A stretch of DNA of 64,000 nt from Paenibacillus humicus NBRC 102415 (GCF_004000905.1 NZ_BIMD01000019.1:26304-90303), one strand, 5' to 3'; positions 1 to 8,323 are shown, counted from the stretch's first letter. Notes: generated by a model not told the origin, from the letters alone. Made by a program: numbers and translations.

Positions 1-87
1 AAGCGAGATCCGGTGGGATCCCTGCCGCTGCCGAAGCAAGCGAATGCCGTGATAGGCTAAATTTCGTTTCCAGCGACGGAGCCGCAT
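1..87 (-). CDS. Partial CDS at window edge, DUF2062-like N-terminus
   Basis: A minus-strand reading frame starts at ATG 87, placed 7 bases after a strong AGGAGG ribosome binding site, and runs off the left edge after 29 codons without a stop. The visible N-terminus is very basic, with many Arg and Trp residues, and ends in a GSHRISL-like stretch. DUF2062 membrane proteins typically begin with a short basic helix followed by a GSP-x-x-IALGFA segment, which this resembles. The family call rests on 29 residues only. It lies 50 bp downstream of the hypothetical gene at 137-757 and could share its transcript. Confidence 0.45.
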   Translation of the reverse strand, partial: MRLRRWKRNLAYHGIRLLRQRQGSHRISL

Positions 88-136
88 CCAAATCCCTCCT
101 ATGTATCCGCATATTGAATTAGAGGACAGCAAGCGG

Positions 137-757
137 TCAGCTCCTGAGTACCTCCCGGAAATAAAGGCGAAGAACGGCAGGAGCATGATCCTGCCCCAGC
201 TCTTCCCACTCCGACAATCCCATGCCGGAAGCCGCAGCCGACCATCCGTAGGCATCGGCCAACAAGGCCAATTTATCCTCGGCGAAAACCTCTTCCTTCT
301 CCCAAATCCCAGCCAGCAGCAGCTCGTCCGGCCCCTCCTTCAGGAGCGGAAGCCACTTGGACAGCTCTCCTTTGCTGTCGCAGCTTTCATTCATCATCTC
401 GTTGTAGAGCTCCGGATCATTGATGTATATATCCGATGCCCGGCCCTGCTCAAAGAGCCTCATCCGAAGCAGATCGCTGTCCAGTACGGTATTGCTCACG
501 GCGTATGTGCCGGCGCGAAGCGACAGCTCCCCCGCGATGCCGTCCAGCTCGTCCCAATCGCCGGCAGCGTTGCCCTCGTCGTAGATGGTCAGCCACTTGC
601 CGTTCCGATCCCAGGCCACATGGATCGCCCGGTCGGCAGGCGCCCCGCTCCGTTCATAACTCCGTCCGTCCATGATGGCGTCCAACGCTTCCTCGAGCTC
701 GGCCAACGTCATGGTACGGGGGATTTCAAGCTTGATATTGCTGAAAAAAGACCCCAT
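137..757 (-). CDS. Hypothetical protein, 206 aa, acidic and soluble
   Basis: Starts at ATG 757 after a GAGGGA ribosome binding site. I do not recognise a named family. The protein is acidic, has no signal peptide or membrane segment, and begins MGSFFSNIKLEIPR. A central part alternates Trp-rich strands (residues about 48-60, including WDRNGKWLTIYDE) with Asp/Glu-rich helices. The fold could be one of the SUKH- or immunity-like families common in Firmicutes, but nothing diagnostic is visible. It begins 38 bp downstream of the aldo/keto reductase stop, so the two are probably cotranscribed. Confidence 0.75.
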   Translation of the reverse strand: MGSFFSNIKLEIPRTMTLAELEEALDAIMDGRSYERSGAPADRAIHVAWDRNGKWLTIYDEGNAAGDWDELDGIAGELSLRAGTYAVSNTVLDSDLLRMRLFEQGRASDIYINDPELYNEMMNESCDSKGELSKWLPLLKEGPDELLLAGIWEKEEVFAEDKLALLADAYGWSAAASGMGLSEWEELGQDHAPAVLRLYFREVLRS

Positions 758-795
758 TCCCTCATTCCTCTCTGAATCGTTCAGGTCGCGCCTTG

Positions 796-1698
796 TTACC
801 GATGCTGAGCATAGACATTCGCCTTGCTCAGTCCCCGGATGATTCCGACTTCCTCCTCGGTCAGCTCCGGCACCTCAGCAGCGGCGATATTCTGCAGCAG
901 CTGCTCCCGCGAGCTCGCTCCCGGAATGGCGGCGGCGACGGCCGGATGGCTCAGCGAGTAGCGGATCGCCAGCTGGGTCATGCTCCGCTGCGGAGCCGCC
1001 AGCCGTTCCAATCCGCTCCGCAGCTCGCCAAGCTCGTCCAGGCTGTAATCCGCCAGGCCCTTGGCCGGCCGGCGGCCTGCAGCAAGCGCTCCGCTCGCGA
1101 GCGGACCGCGGGCGATGACGGAGATGCCCCGATCCTGCAGAAGGGGCAGAACCTCTTCCTCGGCACGGCGGTCGACGATGCTGTAAGGATTCATCACGCT
1201 GGCCATCGAGGAGCGTGCGGCATATTCCCGGATGACGTTCGGCCGGATCGAGGAAATGCCGTATTCCCGGATGACTCCCTCTTGCTTCAGCTGCTCGAAC
1301 GCTTCGATCGTCTCATCGATCGGGTCTTCGATCGTCCCTCCATGGAGCTGGTACAGATCGATATAATCCGTGCCAAGCCTGCGCAGGCTCTCCTTCACAG
1401 CGGACAGGATATAGGCTTTGGACGGATCCCATGTCCAGCCCTCCTGCCCGGGGTAACGCCGGTTGCCGACCTTCGTGGCGAGGATGACACGGTCTCTGCG
1501 TCCTTTGATCGCCCGGCCGACCAGCTCCTCATTGCGCCCGGCATCGTACAGATCCGACGTGTCCAGCAGGCTGACGCCGAGCTCCAGCGCCTCATGGACG
1601 AGCGAGACCGCCCTGCCCTCCTCCGTGCCTAGCGACATGCAGCCGAGGCCGATCTCGCCGACGAGCAGACCGGATGAACCGATTCGGTTTTTTTTCAT
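796..1698 (-). CDS. Aldo/keto reductase
   Basis: A 300-residue NAD(P)H-dependent oxidoreductase of the AKR superfamily, predicted to reduce aldehydes or ketones in the cytosol. The TIM-barrel pattern is intact: an N-terminal LGCMSLG strand, the catalytic Asp/Tyr in LLDTSDLYDAG (about residues 44-54), the catalytic Lys in ILATKVG, the His in LYQLHGG, and a C-terminal IPGASSREQL cofactor loop. Length is typical of the YqkF/IolS-type bacterial branch. The start at 1698 follows GGGAGAGG by 8 bases. Substrate cannot be inferred. It is probably the first gene of a short operon with the hypothetical gene at 137-757. Confidence 0.93.
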   Translation of the reverse strand: MKKNRIGSSGLLVGEIGLGCMSLGTEEGRAVSLVHEALELGVSLLDTSDLYDAGRNEELVGRAIKGRRDRVILATKVGNRRYPGQEGWTWDPSKAYILSAVKESLRRLGTDYIDLYQLHGGTIEDPIDETIEAFEQLKQEGVIREYGISSIRPNVIREYAARSSMASVMNPYSIVDRRAEEEVLPLLQDRGISVIARGPLASGALAAGRRPAKGLADYSLDELGELRSGLERLAAPQRSMTQLAIRYSLSHPAVAAAIPGASSREQLLQNIAAAEVPELTEEEVGIIRGLSKANVYAQHR

Positions 1699-2126
1699 GT
1701 CCGTTTCCTCTCCCTTCAGACGCCTCTCTAGGCCTCCAGCATACCATTTGAACTCAAGCGCCGCACGCCGCCGTTTCCTCTACGTTCAAGACGAGCGGCA
1801 GCTCCGTCCGGCTCTCTTCCCATCCGCCCTGTTACGCCGGCATGGACGGTTTTCCTGGCGCTGCCGGAATGTTCCGGCTAGGCTCCGCTAGCGCAAAAGC
1901 AGTTTTCTTGATTCCTTTGAAAAGGCGTGACGCGCTCCTCAATCCCGATTAATTGACTCTGATTTATTCAAGTATCCAGCGAAAGGGTCGGCTTTGTAAA
2001 TTTGATTGTCGACCTGCAGTCAAAGGATGAAGCTTATTCGATAGGCCCATGCGAACGGAATTGGCTGCCCGTCGGCAAGAGCGGAAAAATGGAAAATGAG
2101 GGCTGCGGGCGGAACCGGACATAGGC
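1699..2126. other. Intergenic region without a convincing gene
   Basis: This stretch separates the aldo/keto reductase from the terminator of the secreted protein gene at 2230-2685. Open frames here are short, lack ribosome binding sites and have Arg/Pro/Ser-rich compositions typical of out-of-frame GC-rich DNA. The reductase promoter should lie in the left part, but no clear -35/-10 pair stands out. Confidence 0.6.
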
Positions 2127-2157
2127 AAGAGCCCTTGAATACGATTCAAGGGCTCTT
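2127..2157 (-). terminator. Perfect 14-bp inverted repeat, likely terminator
   Basis: A perfect stem of 14 bp (AAGAGCCCTTGAAT and its complement) around a 3-base loop lies 73 bp downstream of the stop of the gene at 2230-2685. On the minus strand the arm is followed by GCCTATG rather than a T run, so it is a strong hairpin with a weak U-tract. Confidence 0.6.
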
Positions 2158-2229
2158 CCTGGATAAGGATGAAGCCTGGAGCCGGAAAGAGAGCTGGCCT
2201 AAAGCTGGCCGCCGCCTGTTCCATTCAGG

Positions 2230-2685
2230 CTATTTCCCCGTAAATACGGCCATTCCGTTGTCGCCGCTGTAAGGCGCGCCTCCGGGAACCGTGATGAAGC
2301 AAATGATCAGCCTGTAGGACTGGCCTGCCGGAATGGCCTGGCTGAAGGTCAGGACGAAGCTTTTGTTCTGGCCGTCGACCGGATTGATCGAAACCTGGCT
2401 TGCAGTCAGGGCATTATCCGGCATTACTTTGTCATCCTTGCCGAGTGTAGCGATGCCGCTCGGCGCTGCGTCCGTCGTGCTCTGAACCCAGTAGTTGGAC
2501 GGCTGCATGGCTTTGACGACATCCACGCTGCGGTCGTAGGTGATCCGAATCTGATTGGCCGACACTTGGGACAGCGATTGCAGCATCGGGATGGGGTCCT
2601 TGGCAGCGTGGGCGCTGCCCTGGGCTGGAACGGCGAACAAGACAACGGCGATGAACGCCATCAACTTCAAAAAAGTGATTTTCAT
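2230..2685 (-). CDS. Secreted hypothetical protein with Ig-like fold
   Basis: A 151-residue protein with a clear Sec signal peptide: basic MKITFLK, then a hydrophobic core to about residue 22, and likely cleavage after the SAHA region near residue 27. The mature part (VSANQIRITYDRSVD, then SFVLTFSQAIPAGQSYRLII) resembles the SbsA/Big_5-type Ig-like domains that describe what happens at a boundary between strands in bacterial surface proteins. No SLH or LPXTG anchor is present, so it is probably released or wall-associated by other means. It starts at ATG 2685 after AAAGGAGG and stands alone with its own terminator. Function unknown. Confidence 0.8.
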   Translation of the reverse strand: MKITFLKLMAFIAVVLFAVPAQGSAHAAKDPIPMLQSLSQVSANQIRITYDRSVDVVKAMQPSNYWVQSTTDAAPSGIATLGKDDKVMPDNALTASQVSINPVDGQNKSFVLTFSQAIPAGQSYRLIICFITVPGGAPYSGDNGMAVFTGK

Positions 2686-2780
2686 GGGAAGTCCTCCTTT
2701 CTTTGAGCGAAGCTAACCAAATGATTTCCATCGCCGGCCCGACTTATTCTTCGCGGATCGTCTGCCTAAGCCGATTCATG

Positions 2781-2811
2781 AAAAAAAAGACCCTGCTCGA
2801 GAGCAGAGGCC
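2781..2811 (-). terminator. Intrinsic terminator of the small membrane gene
   Basis: On the minus strand a stem CCTCTGCTC / GAGCAGGG with a short loop is followed by TC and eight T residues. It lies 100 bp downstream of the gene at 2912-3220. Confidence 0.75.
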
Positions 2812-2911
2812 TTCAACGATCAGGGAATGGAGGAGCAGCTGCTTGCCGGATCAACCCTGGGTTTCGCTATAGGTTAAAGACGGCTTGACAATCGGCGCTC
2901 CCCAACACGAA

Positions 2912-3220
2912 TTAAGCCGCAATAATGCCTTTGGACTGCAGCTCGTTTTGAGAGTGCTGATCGGCAGGGTGGTACCCTTTCTCCAGAAGCTCTTTAATAT
3001 ACATTTTGTTGTAAATGAAGGAAAAGATGATTCCCGGTACCCAAGCGCCAAATCCTAATGTAAAAATGCCGACCGCAACCGATGCGACGAACATGATGAC
3101 AGCCCACTTCAAATCGCCTCTGAAAAGAGCCGGGAAAAAGCCAAAGAAAAAGGTCGTCCAGCTAAATCCGACTTTTGCATCCTTAATCCCGCCTGCTGCA
3201 TTTTTCAAACGAATGCGCAT
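2912..3220 (-). CDS. Small integral membrane protein, DUF2628-like
   Basis: A 102-residue protein with a soluble N-terminus (KNAAGGIKDAKVGFSW) and two or three hydrophobic segments: TTFFFGFFPALF (about 22-33), WAVIMFVASVAVGIFTLGFG (about 39-58) and VPGIIFSFIYNKMY. The GFSWTTFFFGFFPALFRGD block is typical of DUF2628/HrgC-like small membrane proteins, whose role is unknown. The region upstream of it (3221-3420) is markedly AT-rich and probably contains its promoter. It has its own terminator and no clear operon partner. Confidence 0.8.
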   Translation of the reverse strand: MRIRLKNAAGGIKDAKVGFSWTTFFFGFFPALFRGDLKWAVIMFVASVAVGIFTLGFGAWVPGIIFSFIYNKMYIKELLEKGYHPADQHSQNELQSKGIIAA

Positions 3221-3433
3221 AGTAATACCCCCACTGTTTTATTCTTCCAAATATGAATTTAGTATAGGACTAAGGTAGTAATTTGTCGATATATATTTCC
3301 AAATTAGATAAATTCCTTGTTATTAAGCGAAAATATTTATATTAATATATTGATATAATAAAAATTAATAGGTATATACGCCTACTCATAAAGATAGAGA
3401 GTCTGCTCTGCTTCGCAATCCACCTGCAGGCAT

Positions 3434-3457
3434 AAAAAAAGCCGGAACCATTCCGGC
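3434..3457 (-). terminator. Terminator of the FecCD permease operon
   Basis: On the minus strand the stem GCCGGAA / TTCCGGC is followed by seven T residues, 30 bp after the stop of the second permease gene. Confidence 0.85.
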
Positions 3458-3487
3458 CGGCTGCTGCTGAATAAGCTGAACATGCCT

Positions 3488-4516
3488 CTACTTCGAGCGG
3501 TACAGCAAATAAAGAAAATACGGGGCGCCGACTGCCGCCACGATGATGCCGGTCGGAATCTCCGCAGGCTGCAGAATCACCTTGGCGATTGTGTCGGCAG
3601 CCATGACGAGCAGCGCTCCGGACAGAGCCGTGACCGGGAGCAGCGCCTGATAGCGCTGCCCGACAAGACGGCGGGCCAGATGCGGGGCGATGAGGCCGAC
3701 AAATCCGATGCTGCCGCTGACGGCCACGCAGGATCCGGCCAGCCCGACCGCGGCGGCCAGGAGCAGAACCTGCTCCCGGCTCACGAACGCGCCGAGCCCG
3801 GTAGCCATCGGAGTGCCCAGGTTGAGCACATTGAGCGTCCGGGACTTGAACAAGACATAGGGCAGGAGGATCGCAATGAACGGCAGCAGCGCCAGCACGT
3901 AGCTCCAGTCCTTGCCCCAGATGCTGCCGGCCATCCAAGTCGCAACGAACTGGTACTGCTCCGGGTTGATCCGCAGGGAGACGACGATCGTCACCGCGGC
4001 GAAGCCGGAGTTGACGGCGACGCCGTTCAGGATGAGCCGGTTCGAGGACAGCCCCTTATGCCTCCGGTACGACAGCAGGAAGACGAGCGCGGCGGCGGCT
4101 CCTCCTCCCGCCCAGGCCAGCAGAGGCAGCAGGTAGGCCGGAGTTGCAGCCGGCGCCGGGTAGTAAGCGATGAACAGCAGCACGATCAGCCCCGCCCCCG
4201 AATTGATGCCGATGATTCCGGGATCCGCGAGCGCGTTGCGCGAGAGCGCCTGCAGCACGGCGCCGGATACCGCCAGGCCGGCTCCGATCAGCAAGGAGAT
4301 GACGATCCGCGGCAGGCGGAAGTCGAACAGAATAAGCTGCTGACGCTCCGTCCCGCCTCCGGCCAGCGTCCGCAGCACATCGATCGGAGAGAGCCGGATC
4401 ACCCCGGTGTTCATGCTGACGACAAAAACAACGGCGATCGCCGCGCTCAGGATGGCGGCGACCAGCCAGGCTTTCCTGCGCTTGCGCCGCTCCGATTCGG
4501 ACATGAATGCGCCCAT
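3488..4516 (-). CDS. Iron-siderophore ABC transporter permease (FecCD family)
   Basis: A 342-residue BtuC/FecCD-type inner-membrane permease subunit for ferric-siderophore import. It has the family pattern of about ten hydrophobic helices and hallmark segments: RLPRIVISLLIGAGLAVSG early on, a GAVLQALSRNALADPGIIGINSGAG motif (about residues 84-108), and GFVGLIAPHLARRLVG with the coupling helix near the C-terminus. Its ATG at 4516 lies 3 bp from the stop of the upstream permease gene, with GGAGGGAG inside the previous gene's end, so the two are translationally coupled. An in-frame ATG at 4504 is an alternative start. Pairs with the product of 4520-5596 as a heterodimer. Confidence 0.95.
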   Translation of the reverse strand: MGAFMSESERRKRRKAWLVAAILSAAIAVVFVVSMNTGVIRLSPIDVLRTLAGGGTERQQLILFDFRLPRIVISLLIGAGLAVSGAVLQALSRNALADPGIIGINSGAGLIVLLFIAYYPAPAATPAYLLPLLAWAGGGAAAALVFLLSYRRHKGLSSNRLILNGVAVNSGFAAVTIVVSLRINPEQYQFVATWMAGSIWGKDWSYVLALLPFIAILLPYVLFKSRTLNVLNLGTPMATGLGAFVSREQVLLLAAAVGLAGSCVAVSGSIGFVGLIAPHLARRLVGQRYQALLPVTALSGALLVMAADTIAKVILQPAEIPTGIIVAAVGAPYFLYLLYRSK

Positions 4517-4519
4517 CGT

Positions 4520-5596
4520 CTACAGCTCCCTCCGTTCTTTGTTGGCCAGATAGATGAAGAAGGGAACGCCGATCAGCGAGATCATCGCTCCGATCGGCGT
4601 CTCGAAAGGCGGATGGACCGTCCTTGCCGCCAGATCGGCCAGCACGACGAGCAGCGCTCCAAGCACCGCCGAGGTCGGGATGATCCACCGGTAATCGACG
4701 CCGACAAGCTTGCGCGCCAGATGCGGCACGAGCAGCCCGACGAAGGAGACGGCGCCGACGGCGGACACTGCCGACCCCGCCAGCACGACGACGATGGCGA
4801 GGCCAAGCCCCTTAACCAGCCCGGAGCGCAAGCCCAGTCCCCGGGCCACCTCTTCGCCGAGGCTCAGCATCGTAATCGAGCGGGAGAGCCCCATGGCTCC
4901 AGCGAGCGCAAGGGCGATCCATGGGGTCATGACCTTCAGCTCCAGCCAGCGCATGTTGGCGACCCCTCCCGCGAACCAGAAGGCCAAATCCTGGCCGATG
5001 CGGAAGTACAGCGCGATGCCCTCGCTGAGAGCCGTCAGCAGCGCCGAGAGCGTCACGCCGGCGAGAACGAGCCGTGTCGGCGTCAGCCCTCCGCGGACGG
5101 ATGAACCGAGAGCGAAGACCAATGCCGCGCTCAGCGCTGCTCCGACAAAAGCCAGCAGCACGACATAACGGTACGGAAGGCCGGGCAGAAAGGCGAGGCA
5201 GAGCGCGATCGCAAAAGTCGCTCCCGAATTGAGGCCGATAAGGCCTGAATCCGCCAGCGGATTGCGCGTCATTCCTTGCATGACCGCTCCTGCAACCGCG
5301 AAGCTGCTGCCGACGAGCATGCATCCGAGCACACGCGGCAGGCGCAGCTCCTGAATAACCTGATGCTCCTTCAAGTCGGGGTTGTAATGGAAGACTGCTT
5401 CCCATACCATCCGGAACTTGATATCCATCGCGCCGAACGAGACCGACAGCGCCAGGCTGAACAGAAGCGCCGCCGCACCGGCAGCAATCAGGACAATTGC
5501 CGTCCTTGGCCTGGAATGGAGCTTATGCAGGGCGTCGTCCGCCTTTTTGCCGGCAGGCTGTCCGCCGTCCCTTCCCTTGCGTGTCGTTGCTGCCAT
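4520..5596 (-). CDS. Iron-siderophore ABC transporter permease (FecCD family), first subunit
   Basis: A FecCD permease of 358 residues if started at ATG 5596. The frame is open upstream to 5722, but that stretch would code a Pro/Arg-rich tail overlapping the terminator at 5726-5748, so the internal ATG before AATTRKGRDGG is preferred even though its ribosome binding site is weak. Family hallmarks are present: ELRLPRVLGCMLVGSSFAVAG, MQGMTRNPLADSGLIGLNSG and SFVGLLVPHLARKLVG. It forms the membrane channel with the product of 3488-4516 and should receive substrate from the lipoprotein encoded at 5764-6756. No ATP-binding subunit gene is adjacent, so a shared FhuC-type ATPase encoded elsewhere is inferred. 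Confidence 0.93.
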   Translation of the reverse strand: MAATTRKGRDGGQPAGKKADDALHKLHSRPRTAIVLIAAGAAALLFSLALSVSFGAMDIKFRMVWEAVFHYNPDLKEHQVIQELRLPRVLGCMLVGSSFAVAGAVMQGMTRNPLADSGLIGLNSGATFAIALCLAFLPGLPYRYVVLLAFVGAALSAALVFALGSSVRGGLTPTRLVLAGVTLSALLTALSEGIALYFRIGQDLAFWFAGGVANMRWLELKVMTPWIALALAGAMGLSRSITMLSLGEEVARGLGLRSGLVKGLGLAIVVVLAGSAVSAVGAVSFVGLLVPHLARKLVGVDYRWIIPTSAVLGALLVVLADLAARTVHPPFETPIGAMISLIGVPFFIYLANKERREL

Positions 5597-5725
5597 AGTC
5601 CCGATTCCCCAGTCTGCGTATAATTTCAGGCCATCCGGCCTCCCAGCCGGCCTTCCGCATGGCCGCGGCGAGCTTCCGCGTTGATAAACGGAGCTCGGAG
5701 GCTTTGATAAACAAGGCTCCAAGCG

Positions 5726-5748
5726 AAAAAAGGGAGCCGCGGCTCCCT
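5726..5748 (-). terminator. Terminator between binding-protein gene and permease genes
   Basis: A perfect 18-base palindrome (AGGGAGCCGCGGCTCCCT) followed on the minus strand by five more T residues, just 16 bp after the binding-protein stop. It sits upstream of the two permease genes and may let only part of the transcripts continue, giving more binding protein than permease. Confidence 0.85.
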
Positions 5749-5763
5749 CTTCTCTATTCGTTC

Positions 5764-6756
5764 TTACTTTACGATATCCTTAAGCAGATTGTCGACCATC
5801 TGCGAGCTGGCAACCGGACCATAGTAGAGCCAGCTGGACGATTTCGGATATTCATATACGTTGCCGTTCTTGACGGCCGGCACGGATTTCCACAGGGCGT
5901 CATTCAACGCGGCGGATCCGGAGTCCTTGTCGCTGTTCACGAGAATGAGGTAATCCGCATCCAGATCGGCCAGCTTCTCCAGCGAGATGGCGTTCCAGTT
6001 GCCTGCGCCCGAGGCGGAAATCTCCTTGACGACTTCCGGCGCCTTCAGGCCGAGATCCTTGTAGAGCACCGCTCCGCTCGACAGCTTGTCGCTGACGACG
6101 TAGAATTTGCCCTGGACGAGCCAGACGGCGGCAACGGATTTGCCCGGAATCGCAGCTTCAAGCTTCGCCTTGGCGTCTGCAGCTTTCTTCTCGTAGTCGT
6201 CCAGCACTTTTTGGGCTTCGTCGCTCTTGTGAAGAACCTCGCCGATCTTCAGCAGCGCCTTGCGCCAGTCGTTGTTCACTTCGTCGCCGAGCACAAAGGT
6301 CGGGGCGATCTTGGCGTACTGGTCGTACTTGCCGCCTTCGACGGCGCTGTTGGAGCCGATGATGAGCAGATCGGGATCGAAGCTGGTCACCGCTTCAAGC
6401 GGAAGATCGTACGGAATGGTCGGGAGATCCTTCAGCGAATCCTGCAGGTACTCCTGGGTGCCGTTGGCGACAGACCACTGGGCTACCGGCTTCACGCCGA
6501 GCGACACCAGGTAGTCTTCCAGGTAGGAAGCGATGATGCGCTGCGGATCGGCCGGCACTTCGACCTCGTGGCCGAGCCCGTCCGTCATTTTGGTTTGAGC
6601 GGGCGATGCGGCCGGAGCCGTCGAGGCTGGCGGCGGCGAGGCGTCGTTGCCTGCCGCCGTGTTCGAATGATTGCCGCTTCCGCAGGCTGCGAGCAGCATG
6701 GACATGAATGCGATGCTGAGCAGCAGCGCCGGAACTTTCAGTTTGCTTTTTACCAC
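5764..6756 (-). CDS. Iron-siderophore substrate-binding lipoprotein
   Basis: A 330-residue periplasmic-binding-protein-type lipoprotein (FepB/FhuD family) that captures ferric siderophore at the outer membrane face. The GTG start at 6756 is chosen because AAGGAGG lies 7 bases upstream; the frame extends further but without a ribosome binding site. The signal peptide VVKSKLKVPALLLSIAF ends in a lipobox LLAAC, followed by a Ser/Asn/Ala-rich linker. Family landmarks follow: VEVPADPQRIIASYLEDYLVSLGVKPVA and FDPDLLIIGS, then a long helix linking the lobes, and SLEKLADLDADYLILVNS. The Fur-type box upstream implies iron repression. Confidence 0.95.
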   Translation of the reverse strand: MVKSKLKVPALLLSIAFMSMLLAACGSGNHSNTAAGNDASPPPASTAPAASPAQTKMTDGLGHEVEVPADPQRIIASYLEDYLVSLGVKPVAQWSVANGTQEYLQDSLKDLPTIPYDLPLEAVTSFDPDLLIIGSNSAVEGGKYDQYAKIAPTFVLGDEVNNDWRKALLKIGEVLHKSDEAQKVLDDYEKKAADAKAKLEAAIPGKSVAAVWLVQGKFYVVSDKLSSGAVLYKDLGLKAPEVVKEISASGAGNWNAISLEKLADLDADYLILVNSDKDSGSAALNDALWKSVPAVKNGNVYEYPKSSSWLYYGPVASSQMVDNLLKDIVK

Positions 6757-6884
6757 GGGATATCCTCCTTGATGATGGAACCGATGCCGCCTGCATTGCC
6801 GGCTTGCCCGATTCGCCATTCATGACTGGTCAGTCGCTCCTGCCGATATCCAATCCGGATAGACAGGCATTTAAACCCTCAGTT

Positions 6885-6903
6885 AGTAATGATAATCAAT
6901 ATC
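6885..6903. promoter_or_regulatory. Fur box
   Basis: AGTAATGATAATCAATATC matches 16 of 19 bases of the Fur consensus GATAATGATAATCATTATC and contains the 7-1-7 core TGATAAT-C-AATATCA. It lies about 130 bp upstream of the siderophore-binding protein start, in an AT-rich segment suited to a promoter. Confidence 0.85.
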
Positions 6904-7087
6904 AATTAATAGATCAACCTATTTGCTTTATTTCCATAAAATATTGTGTCCAAAAAGAAACAGATCCCGTCCCTCCGCAAAGAATCCGTACTTCAAGCCG
7001 CAATCATCATTCGATGCCTGACGAAATAACGAGGGCTTACAATGGCTGCAGCCCGAATTCAACCCATTCCACCTTAAGGAGGCTTCC

Positions 7088-7268
7088 ATGGACGCCAAAC
7101 AACGCAGCCGAATTCGACACGAAGAAGGTTCGGCGGCCGCATAAGCCTATCAAGCGGCTGCTCGGCGACCCCCTGGAGCGGAAATCCGATCACGATGCCG
7201 TCCATATCCGACCGCTGCTCCAATACATGCGGATGCTGCAGCTCGAGAGGCCGGATATCCGGGATTGA
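7088..7268 (+). pseudogene. Possible frameshifted small ORF
   Basis: AAGGAGG precedes ATG 7088 by 6 bases, an excellent initiation site, but the frame stops after 18 codons (MDAKQRSRIRHEEGS...). The +1-shifted frame continues open to TGA at 7266-7268 with charged, protein-like content (KPIKRLLGDPLERKSDHDAV, then two helical stretches). This could be a decayed gene of about 60 residues. No family recognised. The rest of the 6905-7518 gap shows nothing else convincing. Confidence 0.25.
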
Positions 7269-7518
7269 TCTGAGATTTTCACGTGTTTATACTCAATAAA
7301 TAAGATATCGAGCATGCAAGGACGCAAAACATGGACGAGCAGAATAATCGTTTCCTGGTTTCTTTGCTATCCTGTTCTGTTCATGCGTTCCGTTTCGGGC
7401 ATTGGGGCTCCATGTTCAGATTCAGCAAGCATCGCTTATGCTGCGGGGCTCCAATGCTGCGGCTTCCTGCCGCAGGGGAGGGCAGCCTCGGAGCTTTTTC
7501 ATTCCAAGGGGGATTTCA

Positions 7519-8091
7519 ATGTCGACGCTGAACGGGAACCGCATCGAGCTAAGCTTTGTCGAGGAGAAGGATGCGCCTGCCTTGCTGAAGCTTGAGCGGA
7601 GCAACAAGGATTTTTTTCGCTTGTATTCGGGGACGAAGAACGATCAGTTCTACACGCTGGAAGCGCAGGAGGTTAGAATCGCCGGCGCCATGAAGCAGCG
7701 CGAGCAGGACCAAGGCTATCATTTGCTGATCCGGCCGCGGGGAGCGTCGGAGGTGATCGGGACGATCGCGCTGTCCGGGGTGGCTCGCGGCAGCCTCCAG
7801 AGCGCATGGCTCGGCTATATGCTTGATCGGGAGCATAACGGCAAGGGGCTCATGACCGAAGCGGTGCAGCTTATCGTCCCGTATGCTTTCGGCGAGCTCG
7901 ATCTTCACCGCCTCGAGGCAGGCGTAATGCCGCATAACGAAGGCTCTATCCGGGTGCTGACCAAGGCCGGCTTCCAGAAGGAAGGATTGGCCCGCAAAAA
8001 CGTGAGGATCAACGGCCGCTGGGAGGATCATGTGACGCTTGCCATCGTGCGGGAGGAGCCGGAGGAGGGGCAGCAGTCCGCCGAGGATTGA
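7519..8091 (+). CDS. GNAT N-acetyltransferase, RimJ/RimL type
   Basis: A 190-residue acetyl-CoA-dependent acetyltransferase. The ATG at 7519 is chosen because AAGGGGGA lies 8 bases upstream and the protein then begins exactly at the conserved first strand (NRIELSFVEEKDAPALLKL); a longer open frame upstream has no such site. Conserved features include IGTIALSGVARGSLQSAWLG, the acetyl-CoA binding turn DREHNGKGLMTEA (about residues 112-124), and LEAGVMPHNEGSIRVLTKAGF at the end of the fold. RimJ/RimL relatives acetylate N-termini of ribosomal proteins, but many paralogues act on small molecules, so the substrate is open. Monocistronic, with a terminator just after the stop. Confidence 0.92.
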   Translation: MSTLNGNRIELSFVEEKDAPALLKLERSNKDFFRLYSGTKNDQFYTLEAQEVRIAGAMKQREQDQGYHLLIRPRGASEVIGTIALSGVARGSLQSAWLGYMLDREHNGKGLMTEAVQLIVPYAFGELDLHRLEAGVMPHNEGSIRVLTKAGFQKEGLARKNVRINGRWEDHVTLAIVREEPEEGQQSAED

Positions 8092-8101
8092 AGTCCTTTC
8101 A

Positions 8102-8323
8102 TCCCTGCAAGAAAAAAGCCGTGCCCGTCTCCATCGAGACCAGGCACGGCTTTTGCGTCCTGCAGCCATCCAGCGCCGCCAGCATCGTCTCCCCGAGGCC
8201 TCTGGACGTCGTGCGAAGCTGGCTGCGCTCCTCCGGTTGCAGCATCGGCAAGCCGACGACCTCGGCCCAGCCCTCCTCTCCTTGCCGAATAGTTCCATGA
8301 CGGACGGAGCGAAAGAGATCTTT
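8102..8323 (-). other. Coding-like open stretch on the minus strand without a start
   Basis: Minus-strand codons from 8323 to the TGA at 8099-8101 are open and use the window's preferred codons (GAG, CTG, GTC, GCG). They give a balanced sequence such as EEGWAEVVGLPMLQPEERSQ and GLGETMLAALDG. No ATG/GTG start with a ribosome binding site precedes it; an ATG at 8297 is in another frame, and an indel near 8280 would join them. It could be a gene remnant whose tail was overwritten by the terminator at 8112-8154, or chance. Confidence 0.3.
8112..8154. terminator. Bidirectional terminator after the GNAT gene
   Basis: AAAAGCCGTGCC and GGCACGGCTTTT form a long stem, extended inside by GTCTC/GAGAC, with an A run on one side and a T run on the other. 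It begins 21 bp after the acetyltransferase stop. Confidence 0.85.

Noticed and set aside
1964..2224. Minus-strand frame of 86 codons in the intergenic region
   Set aside because: It runs through the perfect hairpin at 2127-2157, lacks a ribosome binding site, and has a Pro/Arg/Ser-rich non-protein-like composition.
3240..3420. AT-rich stretch as a possible origin or phage attachment site
   Set aside because: No DnaA boxes, no direct repeats and no tRNA or integrase nearby; it looks like a promoter region.
3482..5104. A plus-strand open frame of 540 codons across the permease genes
   Set aside because: Composition is Arg/Gln/Asp/His-rich with no domain, and the minus strand encodes two overlapping FecCD permeases with proper motifs.
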